A stretch of DNA of 64,000 nt from Chaenocephalus aceratus (lineage: Eukaryota; Chordata; Actinopteri; Perciformes; Channichthyidae): contig JAMFTG010000325.1 in the NCBI GenBank assembly GCA_023974075.1, positions 52,196-116,195 of the forward strand, in the 5' to 3' direction. The number at the start of each line of letters is the position of its first letter. Positions within the stretch are counted from its first letter, which is position 1. Made by a program: the position numbers and the translations under genes. The notes beneath the pieces are model-generated. The model saw nothing but the letters and a program-made list of their open reading frames with translations. It was not told the DNA's origin and made no database searches. Positions 24,623 through 60,800 of the stretch are shown here, in pieces.

Positions 24623-25127
24623 ATTATGACTGAAGATCGTCAGCTGGCTTCCTCTCCCGTGTTGTTCCTCGATACGTAAAGGCTGCACCACCGTTGACAA
24701 CTTCTCTCTACATATCAGACATGCCGGTAAACCAGCATCGTTTGCTGTGAAAGCAGATAAATCTGTCCACGCAGAATTAAATCCTGTGTTCCTCCGGTAC
24801 TTTTCTTTGATGTATCCATAGTTCGCTCATCGAGCCGGGGTCAGGTTATTCACCTCCAAGAAAAGGCGCTCGCGCGGGACCGTAGCCGGATGTGAGGCAT
24901 ATTTTAGTTGACCTAATTAAAACCGTTTTGTTTTTTATTTATGTGTCACAGTATCACCTCAAAATACAAGATACGAAACATTTTCAACCATGCAACAAAA
25001 TATAAATAGTCCTACAAATACTTTTATTTTCTTCTTATTTTTGTCTAAACTCAAGGGAGCCAGAGCAGAGGGCGTAAAGGGCCGCGGGTTGCCGACCCCT
25101 GGCCTAGGAGATTATTTATCTGTTCAC

Positions 25128-26233
25128 CTGTGGCGAGCCGTCAGGGCCCTCTAGGCCCTCTGGGAGGGCCTAAGATATTCTAAAAAATAATATTTGAAAA
25201 CATAAAAAAAAAACATTTAAAAAAATATTTTGTTGTTACATTTTTCATTAGTTTTACCAAAATAACTTGATTTAATTGTATTTAAAATAACATTTCTAAA
25301 TAAATCCCTCGAATCTACCTATTCAGTTTCTGTTGGAATGTGAAGGGTTAAATGCCGTCTCTGCGAGTTCTGTGAAGACGGGAGGGCTTGTTGGTCCCTC
25401 TCTACATTCAGAGGGCCAGCTATAGTAACTCAACCAGAGAGTAATGTCAACTGACAGTACAATTGACCAATCATATCTTCCCTCTAAATGGGCGGGCTTT
25501 ATTTTCGCGGACTTTATGACAGGTTCCGCCCGCTGTGAGGTCTATGCAAGTGGTGCAGTGACGCGTCCTAAAACCCGGAAGTAACCTGCGCTCGGATTCC
25601 CTCGACAGAAAGCAATGGGATTTCTTCATAGGATTTTGGAAAATAGCTCGAAATAAGGTCTGTGGAAAACGAACCTGGTAGATAAATGCACGTTGTGTTC
25701 AGCCGGATAATATCCACATGTATACCCTACTTTTATTATTTTCGAATCATAAATCGTTTAGATTTATGATTCGAAAATAATAAAAGATAGATTTATAATT
25801 AGCATAAGTTCGTTCCTGATGGCTCATGTCAGTGATAGTGATGACATCGTTTGCGAAATTATTAACCGAGTCATTTTCAAGATTGAGTTGCAATGATAAA
25901 CTGGAGTGGCAAAGGATCAGCTGAATGACCCGCAAGTGCTTCATCCAGAAGGACAGGAGGATGGACTTTGTGTTTAAGTGATTTGATCATCAAAGGTATA
26001 GGCCTAAGTCATTTTCAATGTGGGTTGCCGTGCCGACTTAATTCATTTGTAATTGTCACTTGGCTGTGGGTGCCCTGTCATGACAGGTGTTTAGATAAAT
26101 GGTGTTCTGTGTGGTAGAGGGTCGATGTCATGATATTCTGCGGTGACGTAATATCTCTTCTTTTTTTTCGAGGGAAGGGGGGGGGGGGGGGGGGGTCAGA
26201 GGGCCTAGGTATAAAAGTCACGGCTCGCCACTG
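25128..26233. mobile_element. hAT element (CTGTGGCGAGCCGT ends), perfect 8-bp TSD
   Basis: CTGTGGCGAGCCGT at the left mirrors ACGGCTCGCCACTG at the right. CTGTTCAC is duplicated at 25120-25127 and 26234-26241. Inner subterminal words AGGGCCCTCTAGG and CAGAGGGCCTAGG also mirror. No transposase ORF. It holds a perfect 26-bp hairpin (25730-25786) and a G-run near 26180. Confidence 0.88.
25730..25786. repeat. Perfect inverted repeat: 26-bp arms, 5-bp loop
   Basis: The arm 25730-25755 (CTTTTATTATTTTCGAATCA + TAAATC) is the exact reverse complement of 25761-25786, with GTTTA between. Confidence 0.95.
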
Positions 26234-27538
26234 CTGTTCACACAAATAATGTTGAGACAAATCTACCTCCATCACACACACAAGTGGAAACACAACAGGC
26301 AAAGACAGCTTTTGGTATTAATGTGGTCGACCAGACGCTTTTAATTTCAAATTTCTTTTCAAACAATGATCGTAGAACCTGATCACTGTCAGATGATTTA
26401 AGTAAGTACACCAAAAAAAAAAAAAACAGAGGCCTGCAGCTCTGCATTAAACCCAGACCTGCCCTCTTTCCCATCCTGATGCTCAGAGACAAATAAAATT
26501 AAACTTTAAAAAATAAAAACATACAGCGTCGCTCAGTTAGACGTGCTCGGTGGAGAGAAAGAGAAAAGGAACAGACGACAGTAATCTCAAGATTGCTTGT
26601 AAAATTACTTTAAAACGTAGATAATATTTGTATATAGGTAGATAATGTTTGGTTGATTTTGAATGGGGGTTAGCAATAAGAACTTACAATACAATCAGAA
26701 GGTCTTAGCTCACTAGCTAGGTCAACAGAGAACAGTTACACGTGCACTACAAAGAAAAACAGTTTTGAAATCAGATCAAATTTCTCGAAACCAAAAGGAG
26801 CCTCAAACACTATTGAATTATTTTTAAATAAAATGGCTAATTGATATTATTGCACATGAGCAAAAGACAGTAATACTTTAGAGCTCTGTTCACCCTCCTC
26901 TTCCTCTTCCTCTTCCTCACTGACCCTCGTTCAGAAACCTGGTGACGTACGACAAGATGTTTGAGAGAAATGAAGATTAAAAACCTCGATGTGGGTGAGA
27001 GACAGACACTTACGTTGTGCTATAATGTACAGTAAATGGCTGCATAAGTGCTCTCTCTTTAAGCCTGGCGAAGAAAAGTCTTTATTTATAAAACATTTAT
27101 TGTGGAGGCATCATTAAAAGTTAGCCTGTGCTATCCATTCGGGGGCCGACCGTGTAAAAAGCCCCCAGAACAGACGGCGCTCCCGACAGCTTCCGACGAG
27201 TAGGAGAGGAAATCTTTAAAAAAATAACGATGACGACGATGTTACCCCCCTCTGATTGTTCCTTCTGAAGATCGCTGCTACATTAAAACCGCACGTAATG
27301 TGCAACCGTGGAAAAAAAGGCGTTGAAGATGACTCCTCTGCACCCCCGTCCGATTGGTTTCTAATCATCCTTTTCTCTCTGTATCAACATGTTCCACCAC
27401 CTCTCTGTTGCTGTTGGTTGGCAGTGTCCAGGTCCGATGCCATGGCCGAGTGACTCAGTAAAAACACCGTGGGGGGTGCAGTGAGGTGGTTTTTTGGGGG
27501 GAGGGGAGGGGGGGGTCTCTGGTGGATTTTCAGCAGTC
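26234..27538 (-). other. ppp6r2: Probable ppp6r2 3' UTR and downstream flank
   Basis: Lies directly 3' of the ppp6r2 stop codon on the minus strand. The first good AATAAA on that strand is at 27086-27081, with another downstream near 26490. It includes G-rich and CTTCCT repeats. No exon or other gene is seen. The transcript end is not determined from sequence alone. Confidence 0.5.
27081..27086 (-). terminator. ppp6r2: Candidate poly(A) signal of ppp6r2
   Basis: AATAAA on the minus strand about 450 bases after the stop codon. It is a plausible cleavage signal but not proven; other AT-rich matches exist between here and the stop codon. Confidence 0.4.
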
Positions 27539-51680
<24,142 letters not shown>

Positions 51681-52307
51681 GGTGGCCGCTGGGACGGGGG
51701 ACACAGCCCTGGGAAATTGGATAAGAGAGTGAGGAGGGGAGGGAAGGTAAAGCACGTAGAAACACATCGGTAGAGGAGACGGAGGAGGGAAATGCAGAGA
51801 GGCCCGGCAGTAGCCACAATAAGAAAATAAAAAGGGGGACAAAGGAAAGGGAAGAGTGGACGCGTAGAAGGGGAAGGAAGCAGAGAAATGCACGTAAGTA
51901 TAGATGTGAGAACCAAAAATAGCAAGAACAACAAACAACACCATCACTTGTTGTCCTTTTATATCACAGACTTTCCTTTAAGGGACTTCAACCTAGTAAT
52001 CGACTTGTAAACCTTATTTTCGAATAATATTTACTATGATCAAACTATAATGATTAATGTAGGGTATGTAAAGGCTTGAAGAAGGGTTGTTTCATATAGG
52101 AACAACTGTTTGTATCATGTGATCGAAGCACTTACTAAACAGCCAATATTTGTTATAGTTTGAGGAGCTTTAGGTTAAATTATGAAGTGTAACTGTTACG
52201 TTATATGGATGAGGTGACGTCTTTGAATCTGGTTCAGAAATGAATGAGGTATTTTGGCAAAAGTACGACCTTACATCCAATAAAGTAAACAAGGTTATAG
52301 GTTAAGG

Positions 52308-53520
52308 CCGGGGTTTTCAAAGTGTGGGAAAGTGAGCCTCCCCTCAGAGAACATAAGAACAGCAGCGCCCCACCCTCCCAATTATTATTGTTGTTGTTGC
52401 TATAAGGGGTGAGGTCCAGTAAGAGAAAATGTCATTAAATTGAGTACGCCATTTGAAATGACTGTTTCTCTCTTCTTGTCTCGTCCCTGTGTTTGAATCC
52501 ATCGTGCTGACTCACCGACTGCAGCGATTTGATTGGCTGAGAAGCGTAACCCCCTTCTTTTTTTATCTTTATGTTCTATAAAGATTTTTTACATTTTCAA
52601 CATCGTGGATAAATCCTTATATGATCCCGGCAACACACTGAACGTCAACTTTGCCTCCTTCTTACACTCACCCCTGCTTCAGTGGGAACAATGTAATGCC
52701 TTTTTGGCGAGGTGGGGGAACTCGGTCTCCACAGCCAAAAGGGACACACGTTTTCTCCTCTCTCACTTTAGGTAACTTCACTAAAAATTCGATCCATGTT
52801 GCCGCTCGCATAAAGTTAGCTGAAGTAAAGGTAGGTAGGTAGGTAAGAATGGAGAAAGCAGCTCGAGTGCGATAGAATTTGAAACTATGCAGCCGAAAAA
52901 AATCTGCCCCTTCCTTCAGACTTCCTCACAGAGCCCCTCCTCCAACACACACGAACGCGCACATGACCAATGAGGGCACGAGATAAGTCTGTGCCCAGAT
53001 GGAAGGCTGACAGGCAGGTAGGCCATCCAGTTACTTTAGCGGCCGGCTCAGATGATTGGTCGTGCTTTTTACAGCGCCACGGCTTCCACAGATGATGTTT
53101 TTATAATGTATTTATTGTCAAAGCATTTAATGTATTGCTATCGGGACGTTAAGAGCATTCCATGGAATATAACAACAAGTGTTTCTGAAGGGAATTACCT
53201 ACCCCACCTTTAACTAGTGTGGAGCCGATGAATGGGAGTCGGAGGCGGCGTGTTTAGTATGGAACTCCACACTTTATTTTCCATTAGGTTTACAGAGGAA
53301 ATAATAACTTGCTACTGTCAAGCTAGAATGACAACAACACGGTACCTCTAACAGGCCCGTGGTGCAACACACACTGTATACCACGCTGAATTATGTCCCA
53401 TAATGTTCCACCACACAAGCTAGATTTCACTGTTTCTCGTTATTTTTTTCACACGCTGTGCCTCCCCTGAAGCTCTCTGGCACCCCCGGGGAGTCGCGCC
53501 TCGCACTTTGAAAACCGCTG
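52308..53520. mobile_element. hAT element (CAGCGGTTTTCAAAGTG ends) with nested TIR element
   Basis: CCGGGGTTTTCAAAGTG at the left mirrors CACTTTGAAAACCGCTG. Flanks GGTTAAGG and GGTTAAAG (7 of 8). Subterminal GCCTCCCCT words mirror as well. Nested element at 52826-53212. Confidence 0.82.
52826..53212. mobile_element. TIR element, TAAAGGTAGGTAGGTAGG family, copy 2
   Basis: TAAAGGTAGGTAGGTAGGTAA mirrors TTACCTACCCCACCTTTA. The interior matches 24249-24622 throughout. The left TIR has gained AGGT repeats. Confidence 0.85.
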
Positions 53521-54894
53521 GGTTAAAGTGTTCCAGGTAATTGTAGGCAGAGACGATCATATCAGAAGACAAAACGAGTAAAAGGCTCACACGTACCAGT
53601 GGATGAAATATGGATATCTTTAATCAGACCTCCCCCACGGGCAGGCAGGCATTTGTGTTTGTGCAGACGACAGAGAGTGTGGCGAGGCCTGGCATTTATC
53701 AGCATGGGTCTCCTCTTAAAACGCAGGCCTCTTTAGGAGATGAGACTCTGAGAGGCTCACCATAACCTGCACAACACAGAAAACAGCAGACGACATTATT
53801 ATTCAACTGTGCAAAAGGATATCAGAAAGGACTCACATACCATTCAGGCATGTGAGTGTATATTGAACACGTTTTTATGTATTTTTGAACTGTTCAATAT
53901 CAACTTATTTGATATAACTTAAATAATTATTGTGTTTAACTTCACAACAGTTTTGTATGGGTCCATCATTCATCTCAAATGATGGAGAACGAGCATGTTG
54001 AGTTTGTTTTTTTCTCGTTTGGTTACCTTGGCGTCTAATCTAGACAACCGAACACACCACCGGTAAGAGAAGTCTAGTTTATCAGCTGGCTTCATCAAAG
54101 CTAACATGTTAGCTAGCATGCTAACAACTGTTGATCGTGGAAGTAAAACACAAGAGGGAAATTGAAGTGCTTCCTCTTTTTCTATTTTCCCGAGGAGGAC
54201 CCTTCCCTCCACATGCAGCAGCAGCAGCGTCCATCTGGCATACATTTACAGAGTACACAAGTGCAATAATAACCAGCTGAACGCTCCCTGTGGACACTGA
54301 GCAGGAAAGCAAATGCTTGACTTTACATCTAAAATAGAACACTCCAGAGGCTACCTCAACAAAAACAGTCTACTGGCACATTTGCAGGCGATGAAAAGAG
54401 GGACAACAGCACACATGTTTGGATGTTGTGGAATAACAACAACTATTTCCAAAACCGTGGAATACAAGCAAAAGGGAATTCCACAGAGACACCTAGAGAC
54501 AAACAATCTACACTTCTGAGGACCAACAGCAGCTTCAGTTCTCTCAGCCTGTTGCAGCTTCCTTGCACTGAAGTTGTAAATGTGTGTGAACTTACACCAA
54601 TGGCTTTGCTTGTGCTTTTTAATATGTTATCTTCTTCCATGAACGTCATGCATTATCTTTAAGTTTGGTAGCTGTCAGTAAGTAAACAGTCACTTTAGAC
54701 TTTTGTAACTTGGGCCCTTTTTTAAACATGTGATAGCTAATGACACATGTGTAAATACCTGTGTGTAATATATACTTAAATGTGTACTAAGCTTACCTGG
54801 CTGCAATCACACTACTTTAGACATGCAACAGTTATTTAAAGAAACAAATAAGACTGTTATGTGTTTTTTTATATATATTAATTAACATTTAGCT

Positions 54895-54965
54895 ATTTCT
54901 GGCTCTTTACTTTTGCTGTAACAATGTACATTTCCCCTCTATGGGACTAATAAAGGTATTATAAT
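54895..54965 (+). repeat. Rex1-like LINE 3' end
   Basis: TTTCCCCTCTATGGGACTAA + TAAAGGTATT is the standard tail. Confidence 0.6.
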
Positions 54966-56387
54966 TCTGGTATATTAAACTATACATATCCACTAACAGG
55001 TAACAGAAAATGCTGTACCTGTATATCTCCTTTATTATATGTTGTTACATTGTTGTCACTTTGTTGTAATCTCTAACAGTAAGAATACAGCAGTTTTGCT
55101 AATGTAATGTTAGCTGAGCAGCCATTCTCTTGGCATGAGGTGAACATCAACTGACTCTCAGTAGGAGCTCAGATTTCTGTTTACTTCAACTCCTGTGGAG
55201 GCACCAATACAAGATAAAGCCAGTTTACTTTACACTAATTGAAAAGTTGTCTTGGCTAATTAACATTTGTTACAGTTGTTTAAATGAGAGCTCCATTTGT
55301 TCTTTTTTAAATGAACCTGAGAGCTGTGTGTAAACTAGATTTGAGAAACTCAGCAAAGCTTTGTATGGCTGCACTTAAAAACACAACTTAACTGACCTCA
55401 AGCTTGTTAGTGAGTTAACTTTGCTAGACAATAAGGAATGTGGTGCATTATAAGAAGCATTAATCTGTATTTCACACATTCTAAAAACCTACCTCTTAAA
55501 AAGCTGCACAGCACTCCACTTTAAAATATAACATACTACAGGCGGCATTTATGAATTGAACAAAGTTATTTTGTATATTAACATTTGCTTAAATACTTGT
55601 TAACATTATTTGTTCATGTTTATTATATATATGTTAATGTTATAATCGTTCTATTTTCGACCTTTTCTGACAACTTATGTCCTTATGTTGTCTTAATGTT
55701 TACACCACAATCCACCAATTCATTGTATGTTTTAAAGTTACTGCCAATAAACTTCATTGTGAAAAGAACACAGCACATGTCAACCAACTGTAGCTGTTAA
55801 TAAATAAACTATTATAAGTTAAATAACTAATATCTTAATGGATTCCTTGGTAAAACTTAGCAAACAAATTAGCTAACGTTTTTTTTGAATATTTATATTG
55901 CTGTAAATTCTTGTTTTTATTATTTTTTAATATTTAATAGTTTTTTTAATATTTTCTTTTTATAATCGTTCTATTTTTGACCTTCTTTTACAACTTATTT
56001 CCTTATGTTTGCACCATCACACACCAAAGCAAATTCCTTAGATAATAATAAACTAGTTCTGATTCTGAAAATTAAACAGCCAACTGTAGCTGTTAATTAA
56101 TAAACTATTTTAAGTTAAGTTATCTAACATCTTAATGGATCCCTTTGTTAAACTCAACCGGTTACTTTCACAATCAACGTCTAGCCTTTGCATTTAAAAC
56201 ACTTAGCTAACAAATTATCAGCCGTTGACTTTAGTTCCTCCTTTCCTCTGATTAGCACCTAAGCTAATTAGCCACTAATAGTTAACGTGTAGCTGAACTT
56301 AAATATCTCCCAAACTTAAGTCCAACTTTACCCGATACAGAAGCAGAGTTACCGATAACTAGGGACACAAACTCATGACCAACTTAC

Positions 56388-56600
56388 CTTTGATTGAAAG
56401 TCCTCTGCTATTCCTACCGTCTGTTTCAGACTGTGAGCGAAATGTGATTTGTTATGAAAAAAGGCGACAGCTACAGTTAGCTTAGCTCAACTTAGCTACC
56501 GTTAGTCAGTTAGTGTCTTTGAAGTCTGTCAAATAAACACTTCCCCGACCTTAACGCGTCCTTGACATTAATAACTATACCTCAGTCGGATAAAGAGTGT
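56388..56600 (-). other. ppp6r2: ppp6r2 non-coding first exon and promoter-proximal region
   Basis: The donor AAAG|GTAAGT at 56388 lies upstream of the coding exons and no ATG-led frame joins exon 1, so this is 5' UTR. The transcription start is somewhere between about 56450 and 56690 and is not resolved. A GCCATTTTG (YY1-like) word lies at about 56680-56688 on the minus strand. Confidence 0.55.
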
Positions 56601-57849
56601 ACAATTCGTCCAAAGTAATTTAAACGCGGTGCTAAGTTTAGCATGCAAAGCAGGAAAAACTCAGTCATATTTTTCGAATCAAAATGGCGACATGGTTACG
56701 GGAGCGCGCAGGAGACCTACACCGGGGACGCGCACTGACTTCAGACAGTGGAGCTTCTACTGAAGGAATGATGCGACACTATTTTGTTATAAAGTCAATT
56801 AAATTAAAAGTAAAATATTTCTATAATAAAGTCTTACAATGCGTCTATAGTGGCCTATCAACGTGCCAAAGTAAAAAAAAAAAAGTTAATTCTTTATGGT
56901 ATTTAAATCAAACAACACTAACAGATTTGCTTTAATATCCTGGATTTTACTAAAAGATGTGCAGAGGTGGGAACAAGTATTCAGATGATTTACTTAAGTA
57001 AAGGTAGAATATTACAAACTCAATTACAAGTGAAAGTACTACATTCTAAATTGCAGTACAAAAGTTTTAGCATTAAAAAAAATACTTCAAATACCAAATA
57101 ATGGCATTTAAGCACCAGCCATGTATAGTGTTTAATCTCATTCTATATTACATGAATATAGTTTACTTCTAACCACACCAATTATTCCTATTGTTTTAAC
57201 CAAGAGCCAAGAAACTATAATACAATATATTTTCATCATAAGAAACAATTATGCAAGAAACGTCTCTCGGTAATAAGACTGTTAAAAAGTAGTGTTTACG
57301 TGATATAATATAATATAAAATAGTAATACCCAGTAGAATAGGTTTATTATGATAAGCCCTTGGTAATAAATAATTACAACATATTATACACACAGGGATA
57401 CAGAGTAAAAAAATATCATTAAATATAAAGAAAATAGGGTAATACTAGTGGAGCCTTATTGTTGTAATTCAGAGTAAAAATTTGCTAAATTTGGTTTCAA
57501 AACACTCAATTTCTCCTTGTGAATGCGACATTTCCCCCAAAATAAAGTCAGTGCTGTAAAAAAAACATTACTTGTATCTAATCCAGTTTTTTACTAACCT
57601 TTTTTTTCAAAACTTAATTGAACAATTATTCCAAAACATCATACAAAGGCACACACACATCAGTGTTCATTACATTAATTTAAAACTGAGTGCATTATGA
57701 ACAGAAAACAAGGGCTTTTTAACTTTTGCACAACTTAATTATTTATTATTTCATGTAATTAAGAAAAGCAATTAATAACTTTCTACTAACTTTACTTCTC
57801 TCTCCTTTCCTGCTTCCTCTTTCTCCACCTCTTCTCATCGCCTTCTCTC
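56601..57849. other. Intergenic region between divergent ppp6r2 and cbll1
   Basis: AT-rich, with an AGTAAAAGT-family repeat at 56960-57075. No strong CpG island is visible. It probably contains the ppp6r2 promoter at its left edge and the cbll1 promoter at its right edge. Confidence 0.5.
56960..57075 (+). repeat. AGTAAAAGT-family repeat, single copy
   Basis: GCAGAGGTGGGAACAAGTAT, then ACTTAAGTAAAGGTAGAAT and AAGTGAAAGTACTACATTC, the family's usual head. Confidence 0.65.
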
Positions 57850-57866
57850 TCCCACAATGCATTGCG
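57850..57866 (+). promoter_or_regulatory. cbll1: ZNF143/STAF-like site in the cbll1 promoter
   Basis: TCCCACAATGCATTGCG fits the vertebrate ZNF143 consensus (TCCCA..ATGC..TGCG). It lies 15 bp upstream of the start codon, within a pyrimidine-rich TSS-like stretch that also has CTTCC (ETS-like) words at 57800-57830. Confidence 0.65.
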
Positions 57867-57881
57867 TTGACTCGTTGGATC

Positions 57882-57894
57882 ATGGACCAAAGCG
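57882..57894 (+). CDS. cbll1: cbll1 exon 1 (coding part)
   Basis: ATGGACCAAAGCG, then the donor GTAAGC. It encodes MDQS plus the first base of an Asp codon. The ATG context is TCATGG. Confidence 0.85.
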
Positions 57895-60800
57895 GTAAGC
57901 AAAATACTCAGCAGGGCGTTAGCAAAACTTCATTTATGGGATGTATTCTCCACCATTCATTTGTACGTTATGTCGTATTAGCTATTCAAATCACGACATA
58001 TCATACTTTCTTCAGACGGGTTTGCTACGACATCCCCGTGTCGTCCAGAGAAGCGTTATAAAGCTAGCATGCTACAGGCTAATGTTAGCTAAGAACTGGC
58101 TAACGTTTCAACTGCTGTGATCACAAAAAGTTAACGTTAAGTTCTTAATTAATTGTTAAGGGTTATTGCACTGTTGCAACTGATTTTACGCAGTTACTAC
58201 CTGAAGTTGAATGGCAAACATTGCATTTCCACATGTTTTGGAGGCGTAACCGATAGATGCGACTGACTTGGGGCGCGAATGCTACATCACCAACGTTAGC
58301 ATAATGCTAACTGCTGCAAGCTGACATTACACTTCAAGAGATGCAAAGGTTTTATCATCATATGCACAGTAGCTAAAGTGTAGTTATGGCAATGGAAATC
58401 TTAAGCTCCTTCAACAATGCTACGTAAATATATATAAGACATAAAACAAAACAAATAGTGCCAAAAGAAACAGAACCAAACATAAATAGTGAAAGAGGAT
58501 GTTGCAAGTGACCAATGTAGAAGTCAACTATATATTTAAATATACTCTGTAAAATTGACTAATATGAGCTAAAAGCAGAATGCACAATTAAATACTGTAC
58601 ATTGTAGTAATAAATACATATGTGAAATGCAAACAGCTTTAAGTTATGAAGGCTCAGGAGTGTAGCACTTATATGGCCTGTGGGATAAAACTGGAGATAA
58701 TATTACTTATTACATGCATTCAGAATATGTGCTGAAATATAATTCCTCTTAGATGTTTAGCTTATGATCCTCAAGACATACCGCTAGGCCCTCATACAGG
58801 AATTTGATTTATTTCATTAGTCTGTCCCAGAGGTGGAAACAGTACTCAGATCCCTTACTTGAGTAAAAGTAGAAATACTAAGTCCTTAAAATACTCCACT
58901 ACAAGTAGAAGTCTTAAGTGCGAGATGTTACTTAAGTAGAAGTACAGAAGTAATATCAGCTAAATGTGCTTACAGTATCAAAAGTAAATGACTCAATATG
59001 CAGAATATGCCTTTCACACAATTTTATATTTTTCACATCAGGGCATTTTAAGGTTGAAGTTTGTCAATGTGAAGCCACTTTTAGATACTTAACAAATGCT
59101 GGTTTGTATTGTTGTATATTGGTAGTGCAGTTCTGCATCATATCATATAAGCAAATCATCAGCAAAACATCCTTTTTTTATATATACTGTCATATCATTT
59201 GGAACAATAATAACAAGTGGGTGAAACTCTGACTCTGTTGCCATCTTCATTTGGTGGCTTATTTAAAGATATTTGCACTATAACACCCATTGTAACACTG
59301 TTTCTGTGCACCTTTCCCCGCAGACAATGATCTTCAAGGAAGTGATGGTTCTGGGTGTTTGGGTGGCCCAGATGTTCGCAGACGAATCCCCATCAAACTC
59401 ATATCCAAGCAGCCCTTAAGGAGCAAACCTCCGCCCCGCACCCAGAGACCCAGCAGCAGACCCCCGAAAGTGGAGCCTGGAGAAGATGGTAAGCAGGAGC
59501 TGTGGTGCTACCATGAGTGTCTTTCAGTTAGTTGTGGTGATGGTCACAAATGTGACCTCTTTGCCAAAGCAGTTGCACATTCAATATCAGGAGAAAAACC
59601 ATGGTTACCTCATGCTGTTTGCCTTCTCTCAACTCATCTAGTATGGCAATCTTGATTTCCTGTAACCGTTAAAGGTCCCATGTCATGGCCATTTCTACTG
59701 ATCATAATTCCATTGTTGAGGTCGACTAGAATAGATTTACATTGTTCCAAACTCCCATTGGTTTTCTCATCCAGCATCTCTGTATAGTCTGTGTATTCAC
59801 TCTCTGTCCTACACGCCTTGTTGGAGCTCCTGCCCCCCCTCCTATGAGCCCACTGTGCTCTGATTGGTCAGCTCGCCCACTCTGTTCTGATGAGTCCACC
59901 ACCGTTACAGCGGAACATCAATGTTTATGTGTTACCATGGCGTTTGTTAGCAACCAGACAATGACACCAGTAATGACAAACAGATGTGAATGCTGCGTGG
60001 GGTCTGGGTGCCGTGTTGGCGGGACGTTGCTTGCGACGAACGGACAGTGTGAGCTGGGATCATTTCCTGCTTTTCTGCGTGGGGTCTGCGAGACATCGCA
60101 AATGGACTGCAAGGCTCCACTAGCACCCCCCCCCCCCGAGCGCGTCACAGTTTTGCCGCTGAGTGTGTGTGTGTGTGTGTGTGAGGAGCTCCACGGATTG
60201 GTACCCAGGAAGAAAAAGAGAAATGTCCAACGAGGCGTTCTGGGGCACCGTCTACATGCAGAACAACCTTCATAACACGAGGGGACGGGTGATAACCGGA
60301 AAAACATGACATGGGACCGTTAATGCTATTGGCTTTATGTGTGGTCACAGAGATATAAATTGAAGTTAGTTGATATTCTATTTGAATCCATGACCTTCAA
60401 CACACTCGCCATCTGGTCACAGTCTTATCACGACCCTTGGTCACTTCTTGGAGAAATGTGAATTAGACGTGTTATTTAATTAGACCAGATATTTAGTAAG
60501 GACTTCTCTGTTTTCCCTGAACGGCTTGATCATGTTTTTGTCTCTTGTGTTTTTCAGAGAAATTTGGCTTCAAGCAAGAGGAGAGATTTGATTGTGGAGC
60601 TAAAGCCGGTGATGTCTTTGCAAATCAGAGAAGATTCCCCAGGCACTGTTTTGGGGACTTTAAGGTAATCACTTGTGAGGAGTGAAACAAAGCAACGGCC
60701 AGTTTAGACTCATAAGTTGTTTGATGTGAGAAATAACCAGACGAGACAGATCCTTATTACTAGTCGAGTGATATCCAAGTAACTGTATGTGAGGGCATTT

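Larger units (their letters stand above)
22874..25101. mobile_element. hAT element (CAGGGGTCTGCAACC ends) with nested LINE and MITE
   Basis: The left end CAGGGGTCTGCAACC is mirrored by GGGTTGCCGACCCCTG. Flanks are GCCTAGCC and GCCTAGGA (6 of 8 identical), as for an old hAT target duplication. The words GAGCCGCAAA and AGGGCCGCGGGTTGCC mark the widespread fish 'rest-of-gag-free' hAT MITE type. No transposase is seen. A LINE (23064-24093) and a TIR element (24249-24622) were inserted later. Confidence 0.8.
51709..56387 (-). other. ppp6r2: ppp6r2 5' UTR intron
   Basis: Bounded by GTAAGT at 56387 and TTTCCCAG at 51709. It contains the hAT element 52308-53520 and LINE 3' ends (about 54895-54965, 55700-55830 and 55960-56075), including TATGGGACTAATAAAGGTAT, a Rex1-type end. 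No other coding exon is recognised. Confidence 0.7.

Noticed and set aside
53640..53770. Possible extra 5' UTR exon of ppp6r2
   Set aside because: GT/AG dinucleotides can be found but no conserved or coding signal separates it from intron. Transcript data would be needed.
56684..56935. Small gene MATWLRERAGDLHRGRALTS... at the ppp6r2 promoter
   Set aside because: No conserved motif. It is low-complexity Lys/Tyr-rich toward the end, and the ATG coincides with a YY1-like word typical of promoters.
59742..60275. 177-codon open frame in cbll1 intron 2
   Set aside because: It lies entirely inside a MITE with TTAAAGGTCCCATG ends, includes a GT repeat, and shows no domain or splice support.
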